NCBI GenBank assembly: GCA_964483175.1
Contig: CAZAAT010000024.1
Span: 1 to 30,006 of the forward strand
Direction: 5' to 3'
From: JAAYHC01 sp964483175
Lineage (GTDB): Bacteria; Bacillota; UBA5301
DNA length: 30,006 bases
Part shown: positions 15,829 to 24,622 of the stretch, piece after piece
Position numbering within the stretch: position 1 is the stretch's first letter
How the letters are laid out: each line of letters begins with the position of its first letter
The notes under the pieces: generated by a model
The model's input: the letters and a program-made list of their open reading frames with translations, nothing else
Database searches by the model: none
What the model was told of the DNA's origin: nothing
Made by a program: the position numbers and the translations under genes

Positions 15829-17639
15829 CTCCGCTCCTCCTTAATTATCAAGCGGATAATGATGATACCGACAAGACCAATCAGAGTTCCGAGCCAGAGA
15901 CCGTTGACGGTTCGCACCACCGAGACCGCCAATGGGGTATGAACATGCGTAAAGGTGTTTAAGACTGAGAGTACCCCGATGGTACCGATGGTTAATAGGG
16001 CTCCACCAACCGCCTGATTGCGGAAATGGTTCAAGGACCACAACCCGGCCACCAAGGCTGGGTGGCCCAGGAGGAATTCTTTGGTGCGCGGCCGGACAAC
16101 CAAGAGGTGCTCCAGCAGATCACGCACCTGACGCTCCCAGTTGCTAACCGCAGAAATATTGCCGGTGCGTAAAATCAGGTAGATTACAGCCAGGAGACCA
16201 AACGGCAAGACCAGCCAGGTCACGCGGTTGGAAATCCAGTTCTTAAAGTACCCTTGCCGCCAGAAAACCCAGCCCACGATGATCGGCGGAAGTAAGTGCA
16301 TCAACTTTACCCCTAAAAACTGGCGGGTCTTTAAGATGAACTCCGGTTGGGCAAGGGCAGCAATGATCAGCATCACCCCTGCGAGCATCAGAGCCAGCAC
16401 TTGAACAAACGAAGTTGCCGCCTGCCGTTGACGGATGCTCGGGAGCAGAATGGCCAGGGTCGGGAAGGTGATGGCGATTCCGAGGGCCACCACTTGTCTG
16501 GCCAGCACGGTCGATCCCAGGAGATATAACCCGATTAGAGCGAGGGCCGCCCCCGCCGCCAGGGTACCAACGACCAGCTGTATCCGCTGTGTCCACCATT
16601 GACCGACAATTAGCCGCGCCAAGAGATAGCCCACAGCCGCCAGACCAAGCACGGCCCCGATAAAGCTCCAGTCGAAGAGCGGAAAGACCGGTAAGACCGG
16701 TACTGATCCAGTCTGATAACCAGCCAGGGCGAGCTCGGAGGCGATTGTTTCCAGCGTTTGGAGGCTGGCCTGGAGTGCGGATACCCCTTCGGTTACGGCT
16801 GCTGAATGGGGCAAATATGGGTGAAAATACAACAAGCGCATATTGCGCTCACCAACGGCCCGGGTCCAGCGTGCTATCGCCGTCTTAGAGTTAATTAGGT
16901 CAGTTTCTTCCGGAGTAATTGTATGCACCCTAACCAATCGGTCACGATGTTTGGCTGCGAGCTGAGCTAGCCCCTTCTGATTTGAAAACTCGGCCTCTCC
17001 CACCAAGAGTTCGAAACGGTTGAGTAGCTCCGAAACCAAGCCTAACCGATCCGGGTAACCGAGTATAGTTTCGCCCTCAAATATCACCGGACGGCCACCC
17101 AAATGGCTCAGGTATCCGAAGATCTGAACAATCTGTTCTGGCGTGGCCCGCGAAACAAATGGGACTCGCGGGACTAGCCTCAGACCGGTAGCTTCTGCTG
17201 CTCTTACCGCTTGGGGATCAAGACCGACAAAGGTTCGGTTAAAGGCCAACGACGAGATCCCAGTGGGCACGGTGTATCCCTGAGGTAGCAGGAGTACCCC
17301 GTCGCTGAGTGAAAACTCGCTCCACGTTTTGGGGTAATGAAAGTTCTCGCGCTCGGTAGCAGGCACAAAGATTGCGTTACCAGTAGCTAATTGGTCGGCG
17401 ACGGTCTGAACCGGGACGCTCAAACTTGTCGCCCCGGCAGTTTTGAACTTTTTAACAGCGTCGGTAAGGGCGAGCCCTTCTGCTTCGGCGAGAAAGCGCA
17501 GGCTGGCCAGGTCTACCGTGATTTCATAGGTACGGTAAGCCTGTTCCACCTGGTACCTACCGATAATAGCCGGTATAGCTAGAACTACGCCGATCACCAG
17601 TATGGTTATGGCCATCCGCAGCTCAGCGCGTGTGGGCAA
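15825..17639 (-). CDS. DUF5693 family membrane protein
   Basis: Large membrane protein of 604 aa (TTG start) matching the DUF5693 family. One membrane helix near residues 9-28 is followed by an extracytoplasmic region (about 30-320) with a repetitive alpha/beta look, for example AVKKFKTAGATSLSVPVQTV and RPVIFEGETILGYPDRL, suggesting a barrel-like domain. The C-terminal 270 residues hold about eight hydrophobic segments. The family repeatedly occurs beside csaB, which hints at a part in export, polymerisation or pyruvylation of the wall polymer, but no biochemical function is known. The start overlaps the DUF2993 stop by 17 bases and has GGAGTGAG close upstream; an in-frame ATG 24 bases later would still keep the first helix. 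The csaB start overlaps its end. Confidence 0.82.
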   Translation of the reverse strand: MPTRAELRMAITILVIGVVLAIPAIIGRYQVEQAYRTYEITVDLASLRFLAEAEGLALTDAVKKFKTAGATSLSVPVQTVADQLATGNAIFVPATERENFHYPKTWSEFSLSDGVLLLPQGYTVPTGISSLAFNRTFVGLDPQAVRAAEATGLRLVPRVPFVSRATPEQIVQIFGYLSHLGGRPVIFEGETILGYPDRLGLVSELLNRFELLVGEAEFSNQKGLAQLAAKHRDRLVRVHTITPEETDLINSKTAIARWTRAVGERNMRLLYFHPYLPHSAAVTEGVSALQASLQTLETIASELALAGYQTGSVPVLPVFPLFDWSFIGAVLGLAAVGYLLARLIVGQWWTQRIQLVVGTLAAGAALALIGLYLLGSTVLARQVVALGIAITFPTLAILLPSIRQRQAATSFVQVLALMLAGVMLIIAALAQPEFILKTRQFLGVKLMHLLPPIIVGWVFWRQGYFKNWISNRVTWLVLPFGLLAVIYLILRTGNISAVSNWERQVRDLLEHLLVVRPRTKEFLLGHPALVAGLWSLNHFRNQAVGGALLTIGTIGVLSVLNTFTHVHTPLAVSVVRTVNGLWLGTLIGLVGIIIIRLIIKEERR

Positions 17640-18330
17640 TTACACTCACTCCTCCCTCCGCAAGCAATACCTCCGACAACTGTAAAGGCACCGGCAAAGA
17701 AGTAAGATCCAGCGGAATAATCAGATAATCTTGAAGCAGCTCCTCCAGCAAGACCGGTGGCATCTCGGCGTTCTGTACCACCAGCCTGATCGGAATCACT
17801 CGCAACCTGTTTTCCGGCAATACGGCCAACGTCCCCTGGAGGCTCACCTCTAAACGGCGCCCCACAATCGGAATAACTCCGCCTAACTGAAAAGAGTCTG
17901 TTTTACACGTCACCTTCAAAAATTGGCTAGCGATAGAAAACCGTTCGAAATACGCGTTAAGGTTTTCCTCGCTCAGGTCAAGCCGGGCATCGACCGTGTC
18001 GAGCCGGTCAAAGGTCAATGGCCCGCCGCGGATCAGTCGCATAAGTGCCAGATCAACCTGCTGGCCAGCCAGAATAACTTTATCGGCGGTAATCGGCCCT
18101 AAAATGGCCTGGTCCAACTCAATCTGCGCCTCAGTGAAATTGCCGCTGAGCAAACCGAAGGGAAGTTTTGGTCTCAACGCGACGACCACCTCAGCGGCTT
18201 GCGTTGATTTAAGTAGCCCCTCGGTTAAACGCTCCTGAAGATAAATGGTCCCGCTGTAAAGTAGAATACTGTACAGTAGGACCGCTACAACACCAATCAC
18301 GAGATATCGGTTTAAAGAATATCGCCGCAT
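17623..18330 (-). CDS. DUF2993 (LmeA-like) membrane-anchored protein
   Basis: A 235-aa protein with one N-terminal signal anchor (about residues 9-28) and an extracytoplasmic region matching DUF2993. This family includes LmeA of actinobacteria, which binds lipids and affects lipoglycan maturation. Visible family features are GLLSGNFTEAQIELDQAILGP near residues 57-77, LRLIRGGPLTFDRLDTVDARLDLSEENLNAYF-like strands near 95-130 (read here as partial motifs), and the VLLEELLQDYLIIPLDLTSLP ending near 195-215. The ATG follows AAGGTGG closely. It lies between prfB (24-base gap) and the DUF5693 gene (overlap), so it is likely an accessory factor for envelope polymer assembly. The family call is moderate to good; the function is inferred from distant relatives. 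Confidence 0.75.
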   Translation of the reverse strand: MRRYSLNRYLVIGVVAVLLYSILLYSGTIYLQERLTEGLLKSTQAAEVVVALRPKLPFGLLSGNFTEAQIELDQAILGPITADKVILAGQQVDLALMRLIRGGPLTFDRLDTVDARLDLSEENLNAYFERFSIASQFLKVTCKTDSFQLGGVIPIVGRRLEVSLQGTLAVLPENRLRVIPIRLVVQNAEMPPVLLEELLQDYLIIPLDLTSLPVPLQLSEVLLAEGGVSVIAHTR

Positions 18331-18354
18331 AATCCACCTTGTGTCAAGGGCTTC

Positions 18355-19459
18355 TTATTGCTGCCGACTTTGTAACCGGAGATAAGCCTCGATAAACTGA
18401 TCCAGTTCTCCATCCATCACCGCATCAACATTGCCGGTCTCGACCTCGGTTCGATGATCTTTGACCATGGTGTATGGGCAAAAAACATAGGACCGGATTT
18501 GGTTGCCCCAGGCAATCTCGGACTTCTCCCCTTGAATCTCCTGCATTTTGCGCTCTTTTTCTTCTAACTTCAAGGCAGCCAACTTTGCCCGCAGCATCTT
18601 CATCGCTGTCTCACGGTTGCTGATCTGCGAGCGTTCAGACTGGCACTGGACGACAATGTTGGTCGGAATATGAGTGATCCGGATCGCTGATTCAGTCTTG
18701 TTAACATGCTGCCCGCCGGCGCCGCTAGCACGGTAAGTATCAATCCGCAGATCATCCGGGTTGATCTGTAACTCCTCATCATCCTCAATCTCCGGCATCA
18801 CCTGGACACTAACAAAGGAGGTATGCCGACGCCCAGAAGCATCAAACGGGGAAATACGGACCAAGCGATGGACGCCGTTCTCCGACCGTAGATACCCATA
18901 GGCATACAATCCTTCGATGCCGAGGGTAGCACTTTTGATACCAGCTTCGTCGCCGGGCAATAAATCCAGGGTTTTAACGGTATACCCTCTGTTTTCCGCC
19001 CAGCGAGTGAACATCCGCATCAACATCTGCGCCCAATCTTGGGCTTCGGTACCGCCTGCACCGGGATGAATTGACAGAATCGCGCTATTGGCATCATACT
19101 CGCCACCCATCATCATCTGCAGGTCCCAGCTATCCACCTTTTTCTTGGTCTCCCGGTATGCTTTGGTTAGCTCAGCATCTAACCCGCTATCGGGTTCCTC
19201 TAGTGCCAGCTCAAGTAAGACCTCCAGGTCGCTACAGGCATTTTCGATCTTCTGCCACCCGGCAATCTTCTCTTGCACGGCTTTGAGCTGTTGTGAAACC
19301 TTTCCGGCCTGCGCAGGATCATTCCAAAACTCCGGCTTGGCCATCACTTCTTCTAATTCAGCCGCTTGCTTGTTCAGGCTATCGAGGTCAAAGATAGTTC
19401 CTCATTTCCCTGACTTTCTCTACCAACTCGCTTATTGAAACTTTTATCTCGTCTAACAT
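18355..19459 (-). CDS. prfB: Peptide chain release factor 2 (programmed +1 frameshift)
   Basis: Release factor that recognises UGA and UAA stop codons and triggers peptide release on the ribosome. The gene is read in two frames: 23 codons from ATG 19459 (MLDEIKVSISELVEKVREMR then NYL) end at an in-frame TGA at 19388-19390, and the rest continues in the +1 frame from GAC at 19389. The joined product is 367 aa, the normal RF2 length. The stop-codon recognition motif SPF is at about residues 203-205 and the catalytic GGQ (SGAGGQHVNKTESAIR) at about 248-250. GGGGGA lies five bases before the ATG. It starts 16 bases after the secA stop, a common secA-prfB pairing in Bacillota. A single-frame reading from 19347 would miss the first 37 residues. 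Confidence 0.95.
19384..19405 (-). promoter_or_regulatory. RF2 programmed +1 frameshift site
   Basis: The slippery element CTT TGA C (TGA at 19388-19390) ends the short first frame of prfB, with AGGAAC, a Shine-Dalgarno-like element, a few bases upstream. At low RF2 levels the ribosome pauses at UGA and slips one base forward on CUU, so RF2 limits its own synthesis. The mechanism is established for E. coli and widely conserved; here the stimulatory element is AGGAAC rather than the stronger AGGGGG, which might lower slippage efficiency. Confidence 0.92.
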
Positions 19460-19475
19460 TTGAATCCCCCACCAC

Positions 19476-22166
19476 TTATTCTTTACCCAAACAACATTTC
19501 TTGTACTTTTTGCCACTCCCACACGGGCAAGGGTCATTACGCCCTATTTTGGCTGTAGTCCGCTGGGTTGGAGTCGTTCCGTCGACCGTCCCGGTAGAAT
19601 CACGGTTGGTTCGGACATTACGGACGTGCTCACGGGGAGCTTCTCTGGTGGCCAGCTCTACCCGGTAAACATACCTGATCGTATCCTCTTTAATCGCGTA
19701 GATCATTGCGTCAAAGAGGTTATGAGCTTCAAACTGATACTCCATCAGCGGATCACGTTGTCCGTAGGCCCTGAGGCCAATACCTTCGCGAAGTTCATCC
19801 ATGTTTTTGAGGTGATCCATCCACTTGGAGTCAATCACTCGCAAAAGTACCAGCTTCTCGATGAGGCGGAGCTGCTCAGCACCAAGGTATTCTTCGCGCT
19901 GACGATATGTCTCCAGGGCCAGCGAGAGCAACTTATCACGCAACTCATCCCGGTCATCGATCCCCTCAATGAGCTGTAGCGCATTGGGTGGCAGCACCAC
20001 AACGGTGCCGACCTGCTTAATCAGGCTAGCCCGATCCCATTCTTCCGGATAAGTTTCCGGACTGATCTGCGCGTCCACGAACTCTTGGATCACATCGCTG
20101 AACATAGCCAGCACAACCTCGTGGAGATCGTCTTGCTCAAGCACCTCTCGGCGCTGCTGGTAGATCACCTTACGCTGCTGATTCATCACATCGTCAAACT
20201 GCAAAACCTGTTTGCGAAGATCGAAGTTACGTGCTTCGACCTTCTTTTGGGCATTTTCGATGGATTTGGCAATCTGGGGATGTTCGATAGGTTCATCCTC
20301 TGACCAGCCCAACTTATCCATGATCGTCGCAATGCGTTCAGAGCCAAACAAACGCATCAAGTCATCTTCTAGTGAAACATAAAACCGCGATGCGCCTGGA
20401 TCCCCTTGACGGCCGCTGCGGCCGCGGAGCTGATTATCGATCCGCCTGCTCTCGTGCCGCTCAGTTCCGATAATAAATAGTCCGCCACTCTCGCGCACTT
20501 TTACCGCATCAGCAGCGGTATCAGCTGTAGCCTCAGCTAACAACTTCTGATATGCCTCATAAGCCTCGGCCAACTCCGGCGGAAGCTCACCAACGCGATG
20601 ATCGGAGACTGCCCGCACAATTTCCACCGAATAGCCGGCTTGCCTGAGGGCTTGCTGGGCCATTAGCTCCGGGTTGCCGCCCAACAAGATATCGGTACCG
20701 CGACCGGCCATATTGGTCGCAATCGTCACCATGCCGGAGCGACCGGCTTGGGCCACGATCTCAGCCTCTTTCTCATGGTACTTGGCGTTGAGTACATTAT
20801 GTGGAACCCCGCGGCGTTTGAGCATTTGACTCAGCCGCTCGGACATCTCGATTGAAATGGTGCCGACCAGTACCGGACGGCGACTTTCGTACAGGCCGAC
20901 CACATCGTTGATAATCGCATTGAGTTTGGCCTTTTCCGTCTTATAAACTACGTCCGGGTAGTCCTCACGAATCATCGCCTTGTTGGTCGGTATCACGATA
21001 ACATCAAGACCGTAAATCTTGCGAAACTCTTCTTCTTCGGTCTTGGCCGTACCGGTCATCCCAGCTAACTTCTTGTACATGCGGAAATAGTTTTGGAAGG
21101 TGATTGTAGCTAAAGTCTGGCTCTCCCGACGGATGGTCACACCCTCTTTGGCCTCGATAGCCTGATGCAAACCATCGCTATACCGGCGTCCAGGCATCAA
21201 TCGGCCGGTAAACTCATCGACGATGAGGACCTCTCCGTCTTTGACGACGTAATCACGGTCGCGGTGCATCAAAGTGTGAGCGCGTAAACCTTGGTTAACA
21301 CTATGGTTAATCGAGATCTGTTCAGGATCGAAAAGATTTTCAACCCCTAACCACTTTTCCATCTTGGCTACGCCCTCTTCGGTTAGGGCGCAGGCCTTGG
21401 CTTTTTCGTCAACAGTATAATCTACTTCTTCTTTGAGCAGCGGAATATACCTGGCTACCTTTTGGTAGAGATCGGTCGGCTGGTCGGACTCACCGGAAAT
21501 AATTAGCGGTGTACGGGCCTCATCGATCAGGATGCTATCCACCTCGTCAACGATAGCATAATTCAACTCCCGCTGAACCATCATCTCCGGGTGTACTACC
21601 ATGTTATCGCGAAGGTAGTCGAAGCCAAACTCGTTGTTGGTACCATAGGTTATATCACAAGCATAAGCATTTCGCCGTTGCTCATAGTCCAATCCGTGGA
21701 GAATAACGCCGACCGATAAACCGAGAAAACGATAGACTTGCCCCATCCACTCGGCGTCACGCCTGGCCAGATAGTCATTGACCGTCACCACGTGGACACC
21801 TTTACCGGTCAAGGCATTGAGATACACCGGGGCTGTGGCCGCTAGGGTCTTGCCCTCACCGGTTCTCATTTCGGCGATATTTCCGTTATGCAAAGCGATG
21901 CCGCCCATTAACTGGACATCATAGTGGCGCTGGCCTAGCACACGCTTAGCGGCCTCCCGCACCACCGCAAAAGCTTCGGGAAGCAGCTCATCAAGGCTTT
22001 CACCATTGGTGAGCCGGGAGCGAAACTCATCAGTCTTTGCTTGTAACTGGTCATCAGATAGTTTGGAAACCTCCGGCTCCCAACTATTAATAACCTCAAC
22101 TATCTGCTCCAAACGCTGGAGCTCCTTTTTATTCGGATCGAATAGATTTCTTAACCTACCTAACAT
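19476..22166 (-). CDS. secA: Preprotein translocase ATPase SecA
   Basis: Motor ATPase that drives secretory proteins through SecYEG, 896 aa. The start MLGRLRNLFDPNKKELQRLE matches the family N-terminus. The Walker A region is seen as IAEMRTGEGKTLAAT near residues 75-90, the DEAD-like box as YAIVDEVDSILIDEARTPLI near 207-226, and the helicase core as TNMAGRGTDILLGGNP and SRRIDNQLRGRSGRQGDPG. The C-terminus carries a zinc-binding tail, NDPCPCGSGKKYKKCC, used for SecB or lipid contact. The segment before it (about 850-875) is a variable linker rich in Thr and Arg. Shine-Dalgarno pairing is weak: GGGGATGA lies some 14 bases upstream. A good promoter is at 22216-22244, so secA probably heads the nine-gene run to its left. 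Confidence 0.98.
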   Translation of the reverse strand: MLGRLRNLFDPNKKELQRLEQIVEVINSWEPEVSKLSDDQLQAKTDEFRSRLTNGESLDELLPEAFAVVREAAKRVLGQRHYDVQLMGGIALHNGNIAEMRTGEGKTLAATAPVYLNALTGKGVHVVTVNDYLARRDAEWMGQVYRFLGLSVGVILHGLDYEQRRNAYACDITYGTNNEFGFDYLRDNMVVHPEMMVQRELNYAIVDEVDSILIDEARTPLIISGESDQPTDLYQKVARYIPLLKEEVDYTVDEKAKACALTEEGVAKMEKWLGVENLFDPEQISINHSVNQGLRAHTLMHRDRDYVVKDGEVLIVDEFTGRLMPGRRYSDGLHQAIEAKEGVTIRRESQTLATITFQNYFRMYKKLAGMTGTAKTEEEEFRKIYGLDVIVIPTNKAMIREDYPDVVYKTEKAKLNAIINDVVGLYESRRPVLVGTISIEMSERLSQMLKRRGVPHNVLNAKYHEKEAEIVAQAGRSGMVTIATNMAGRGTDILLGGNPELMAQQALRQAGYSVEIVRAVSDHRVGELPPELAEAYEAYQKLLAEATADTAADAVKVRESGGLFIIGTERHESRRIDNQLRGRSGRQGDPGASRFYVSLEDDLMRLFGSERIATIMDKLGWSEDEPIEHPQIAKSIENAQKKVEARNFDLRKQVLQFDDVMNQQRKVIYQQRREVLEQDDLHEVVLAMFSDVIQEFVDAQISPETYPEEWDRASLIKQVGTVVVLPPNALQLIEGIDDRDELRDKLLSLALETYRQREEYLGAEQLRLIEKLVLLRVIDSKWMDHLKNMDELREGIGLRAYGQRDPLMEYQFEAHNLFDAMIYAIKEDTIRYVYRVELATREAPREHVRNVRTNRDSTGTVDGTTPTQRTTAKIGRNDPCPCGSGKKYKKCCLGKE

Positions 22167-22215
22167 ACCGCTGCATCATCCCCAAAAATTGGCTTTTTCA
22201 GTTCACATCTAATCT

Positions 22216-22244
22216 AGTATATCATTTTTGCTGAGTGCTAACAA
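22216..22244 (-). promoter_or_regulatory. secA promoter
   Basis: On the minus strand the -35 box TTGTTA (22239-22244) and -10 box TATACT (22216-22221) are exactly 17 bases apart, and the -10 box is preceded by TGA, giving the extended -10 pattern. Transcription would begin near 22209, about 43 bases before the secA ATG. The exact 9-mer TTAGCACTC, equal to one arm of a CIRCE heat-shock operator, overlaps the start of the spacer, but its second arm is missing. Confidence 0.7.
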
Positions 22245-22266
22245 TTTGGGTTCACTGGAAGCAGAA

Positions 22267-24042
22267 TTATACTTCTACGACAATCTGGCTGCCACCTGAG
22301 GAGAGGCGGTAAATGCTCATCCGGGCATTCCATCTTTTTATCAAGAGCAAGACAATGCTTAGCCCCAACCCGTAGCCTTCGCTCTTGGTAGTTACGAAGG
22401 AGTCGCCGAGGTGAGCGATTACCTCAGTCGCAAAGCCGGGCCCTTGATCTTCGACCGCAAACCAGCCTTGTGTCGTTCGATCAGCGCGAAAATCTTTCTC
22501 CCATATGGGCTCGGAGTTCGCTGCAAAGCTACCGCGGCCGAGGCCAAATTTGATTGTACCTGAGACCGGAGTAACATCGATGGCATTAGAGATTAGGTTT
22601 AATAATACTTGACGAACCTCATGCTCGTCAATGTCTACTAGCAGCTCAAAATTGTTGTCAATCTCAATGGTTATCCGTTTCTGTTTGGCGAGGATAGCAG
22701 CTATTTCTACCGTTTCGGTGAGGATCCGCGTAATATTGCTAATAGTTCTGCCTCGCCCGGGACCAGGGCTACTAAAGTTTAAAAGCTGGCGTGAAAGGTC
22801 AGCTAATCCATCGATGCTCCGCCCTAAGATCCCTAGGTTTTTGCTAGATAATCCGGTGGCAGAGATCTCTTCGTAGGCCAATGACAGCATCGTTAGTGGC
22901 TTACCGATCTCGTGCATGATTCCGGCGGAAAACTCCCCTAGTAAGGTTAGGCGGTCCTTATGCATGGCATAGTCTTCGATGACTTTTGTTTCGGTGATAT
23001 CTTCGAAAAGTAAGACAACACCGGTGTTACCGCTGCTGGTAGCGGAGACAGGAATTTTGCGAACGCGAAGCAGGCGGCCGTTAAGGTTGTATTCGCTTGT
23101 AACATGCTCTTTGGCTGCCAATAAGGGCTGAAAAGGGGTTTCATCAATTAAGTCGCCACGCTCAATGGGCTCATTCACCAGTTCTTTGGCCGCGGCATTA
23201 ATGTGAACGATCCTCCCCTCTGAATCATAGGCGATCAAACCATCGTCCATGTTTGCGATAAGGTCATGTAAGAATTCTTGGTTGCTGCGGAGTTGCTCGT
23301 CAAGGGAGGATTTTTGGACCCAAGTTCGAACAGCCATCATAACCAAAAAGCCTAGCAATAAAAAGAAAATAAGGCCTATCACAAATATTGAACTACCTAA
23401 TTCGACTAATACTCCAGCCAACAGAACAGCAAAAAGGTACTGAATGATCGACGTATAAATCCCGACATTAAAAAAATGCCGTAGGTTTGCTGCATAACCT
23501 ACGCTCGGTCTAGGGTGAACATAACAAACTAATAAATTAATTACTAAGATGTTCACTGTTAGATAAACGACTAACGCAATTACAGAAGCAATCAGACCAT
23601 ATAAACTCAATAAACTACCGGTACCTTTAAACAGCATCCATGCTATATATGAAGAAGCAATAGTAACCATACCTTCGGAAACATTCGCAATAAATTTGAG
23701 CACCCTGAGTTTTTCTTTACAAAACAAACGGGGGATCTGATGTAGTAACGTAATAATTAATAAGTCACCCAAAGAAAAATAACCTGAAACTAAACACCCT
23801 ATAATTAATGGCCCACTTATATCAATATAGGCATTTTGAACTGGAAAACGAAAAGCACTCACAGCAGCACCAAACAAGCCAATTACTAGCAATCCTGATG
23901 ACCATGTAACTGACATTAGACCATATACAGTACCAACTGCACCCAATAAAAACAATGATATTAAAACAATCTTGCCAGCTGTTGGTGATCCGCTATAATC
24001 CAAACCTATGTTCAACCTTTCATAAAACAACTGAGTAATCAT
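22267..24042 (-). CDS. Membrane sensor histidine kinase with PAS domain
   Basis: A 591-aa sensor kinase. Residues about 25-240 form six to seven membrane segments similar in layout to the membrane part of the HD-GYP protein nearby. A PAS domain follows (about 252-350, with NMDDGLIAYDSEGRIVHINAAA and VVLLFEDITETKV), then the phosphoacceptor helix with His377 in MHEIGKPLTML, where most kinases have HEIRNPL. The ATPase domain shows the N-box LLNLISNAIDVT (480-491), G1 DQGPGFA (532-538) and G2 GYGLGLSIV (556-564), all intact. No response regulator gene is visible nearby, so its partner is unknown. The ATG is 19 bases after the DUF5317-like gene and has only a poor ribosome binding site. Base composition falls from about 50% GC in the kinase half to about 35-42% in the membrane half (lines counted by eye). 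Confidence 0.9.
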   Translation of the reverse strand: MITQLFYERLNIGLDYSGSPTAGKIVLISLFLLGAVGTVYGLMSVTWSSGLLVIGLFGAAVSAFRFPVQNAYIDISGPLIIGCLVSGYFSLGDLLIITLLHQIPRLFCKEKLRVLKFIANVSEGMVTIASSYIAWMLFKGTGSLLSLYGLIASVIALVVYLTVNILVINLLVCYVHPRPSVGYAANLRHFFNVGIYTSIIQYLFAVLLAGVLVELGSSIFVIGLIFFLLLGFLVMMAVRTWVQKSSLDEQLRSNQEFLHDLIANMDDGLIAYDSEGRIVHINAAAKELVNEPIERGDLIDETPFQPLLAAKEHVTSEYNLNGRLLRVRKIPVSATSSGNTGVVLLFEDITETKVIEDYAMHKDRLTLLGEFSAGIMHEIGKPLTMLSLAYEEISATGLSSKNLGILGRSIDGLADLSRQLLNFSSPGPGRGRTISNITRILTETVEIAAILAKQKRITIEIDNNFELLVDIDEHEVRQVLLNLISNAIDVTPVSGTIKFGLGRGSFAANSEPIWEKDFRADRTTQGWFAVEDQGPGFATEVIAHLGDSFVTTKSEGYGLGLSIVLLLIKRWNARMSIYRLSSGGSQIVVEV

Positions 24043-24061
24043 GAGTGAAACCAGCCGGAGG

Positions 24062-24622
24062 TCACAACGGTGAAACCCTTTTATTAATAGATCCTGTCTC
24101 TTTCGTTTTCTCTGACATTTTAGTGCTTATCGCATAAATAATTCCAAGATACAAAATTAAATCCCCCAGGCTATAGATTCCACTACCAAAAAAACCGGGG
24201 GGAATAATAATAACATCAGACAGCAGCTTCAAGCGCGTACCCGGTTCCATAATGCTATGGGTTAATGCCTGGCTAGAAGCTAAAAACTCAGCCTCGGTAG
24301 TCCACAACAAAAGTTTTTCAGTAACCGGCATCTTGAAATCATTTAAAGCAATAACAAGTAGATTTATGCTTACCCCTATAAGCATAAGCTTTTGACCCGG
24401 AAGATCCTGGTTCAGATGGATTCCCGCTAAAATCAAGAGAAAACTCGACAAGTATAGTATTGGAATCAAGTGACTTGTTGGACTAATCGCATTATATAAG
24501 AGAACCGTTAGTAGCAATGAGGTGAAAAAGAGTGGGACGCCCTTTATGTCAGCTTTAAATAGATTGGCTACTTTACCCCCTCTGATCCAGCCGAGAATTG
24601 TAGCAATTAACAACACTTCCAT
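24062..24622 (-). CDS. DUF5317-like integral membrane protein
   Basis: Small hydrophobic protein of about 186 aa with five or so membrane segments. The start MEVLLIATILGWIRGGKVAN, then FKADIKGVPLFFTSLLL, resembles the opening of DUF5317 proteins, in which an N-terminal helix is followed by a GG-R/K-basic turn. Later features are HLIPILYLSSFLLILAG, a MLIGVSINLLVIALNDFKMP segment resembling the G-N-NGG-MPV region of the family in degraded form, and GSGIYSLGDLILYLGII near the C-terminus. The frame opens at 24682, but ATG 24622 matches the family start and has GGGAG about 12 bases ahead; it still overlaps the HD-GYP gene by 50 bases. Its place between the HD-GYP and kinase genes suggests a part in the same signalling system. 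Function unknown; the family call is moderate. Confidence 0.65.
   Translation of the reverse strand: MEVLLIATILGWIRGGKVANLFKADIKGVPLFFTSLLLTVLLYNAISPTSHLIPILYLSSFLLILAGIHLNQDLPGQKLMLIGVSINLLVIALNDFKMPVTEKLLLWTTEAEFLASSQALTHSIMEPGTRLKLLSDVIIIPPGFFGSGIYSLGDLILYLGIIYAISTKMSEKTKETGSINKRVSPL

Noticed and set aside
18355..19347. prfB as an N-terminally truncated gene or pseudogene
   Set aside because: The missing N-terminus is encoded by the short upstream frame ending in CTT TGA C, the known programmed frameshift of RF2.
22236..22244. Exact CIRCE half-site TTAGCACTC in the secA promoter, suggesting HrcA heat-shock control
   Set aside because: The second arm GAGTGCTAA is absent at the required 9-base spacing; a lone 9-mer can occur by chance in a window of this size.
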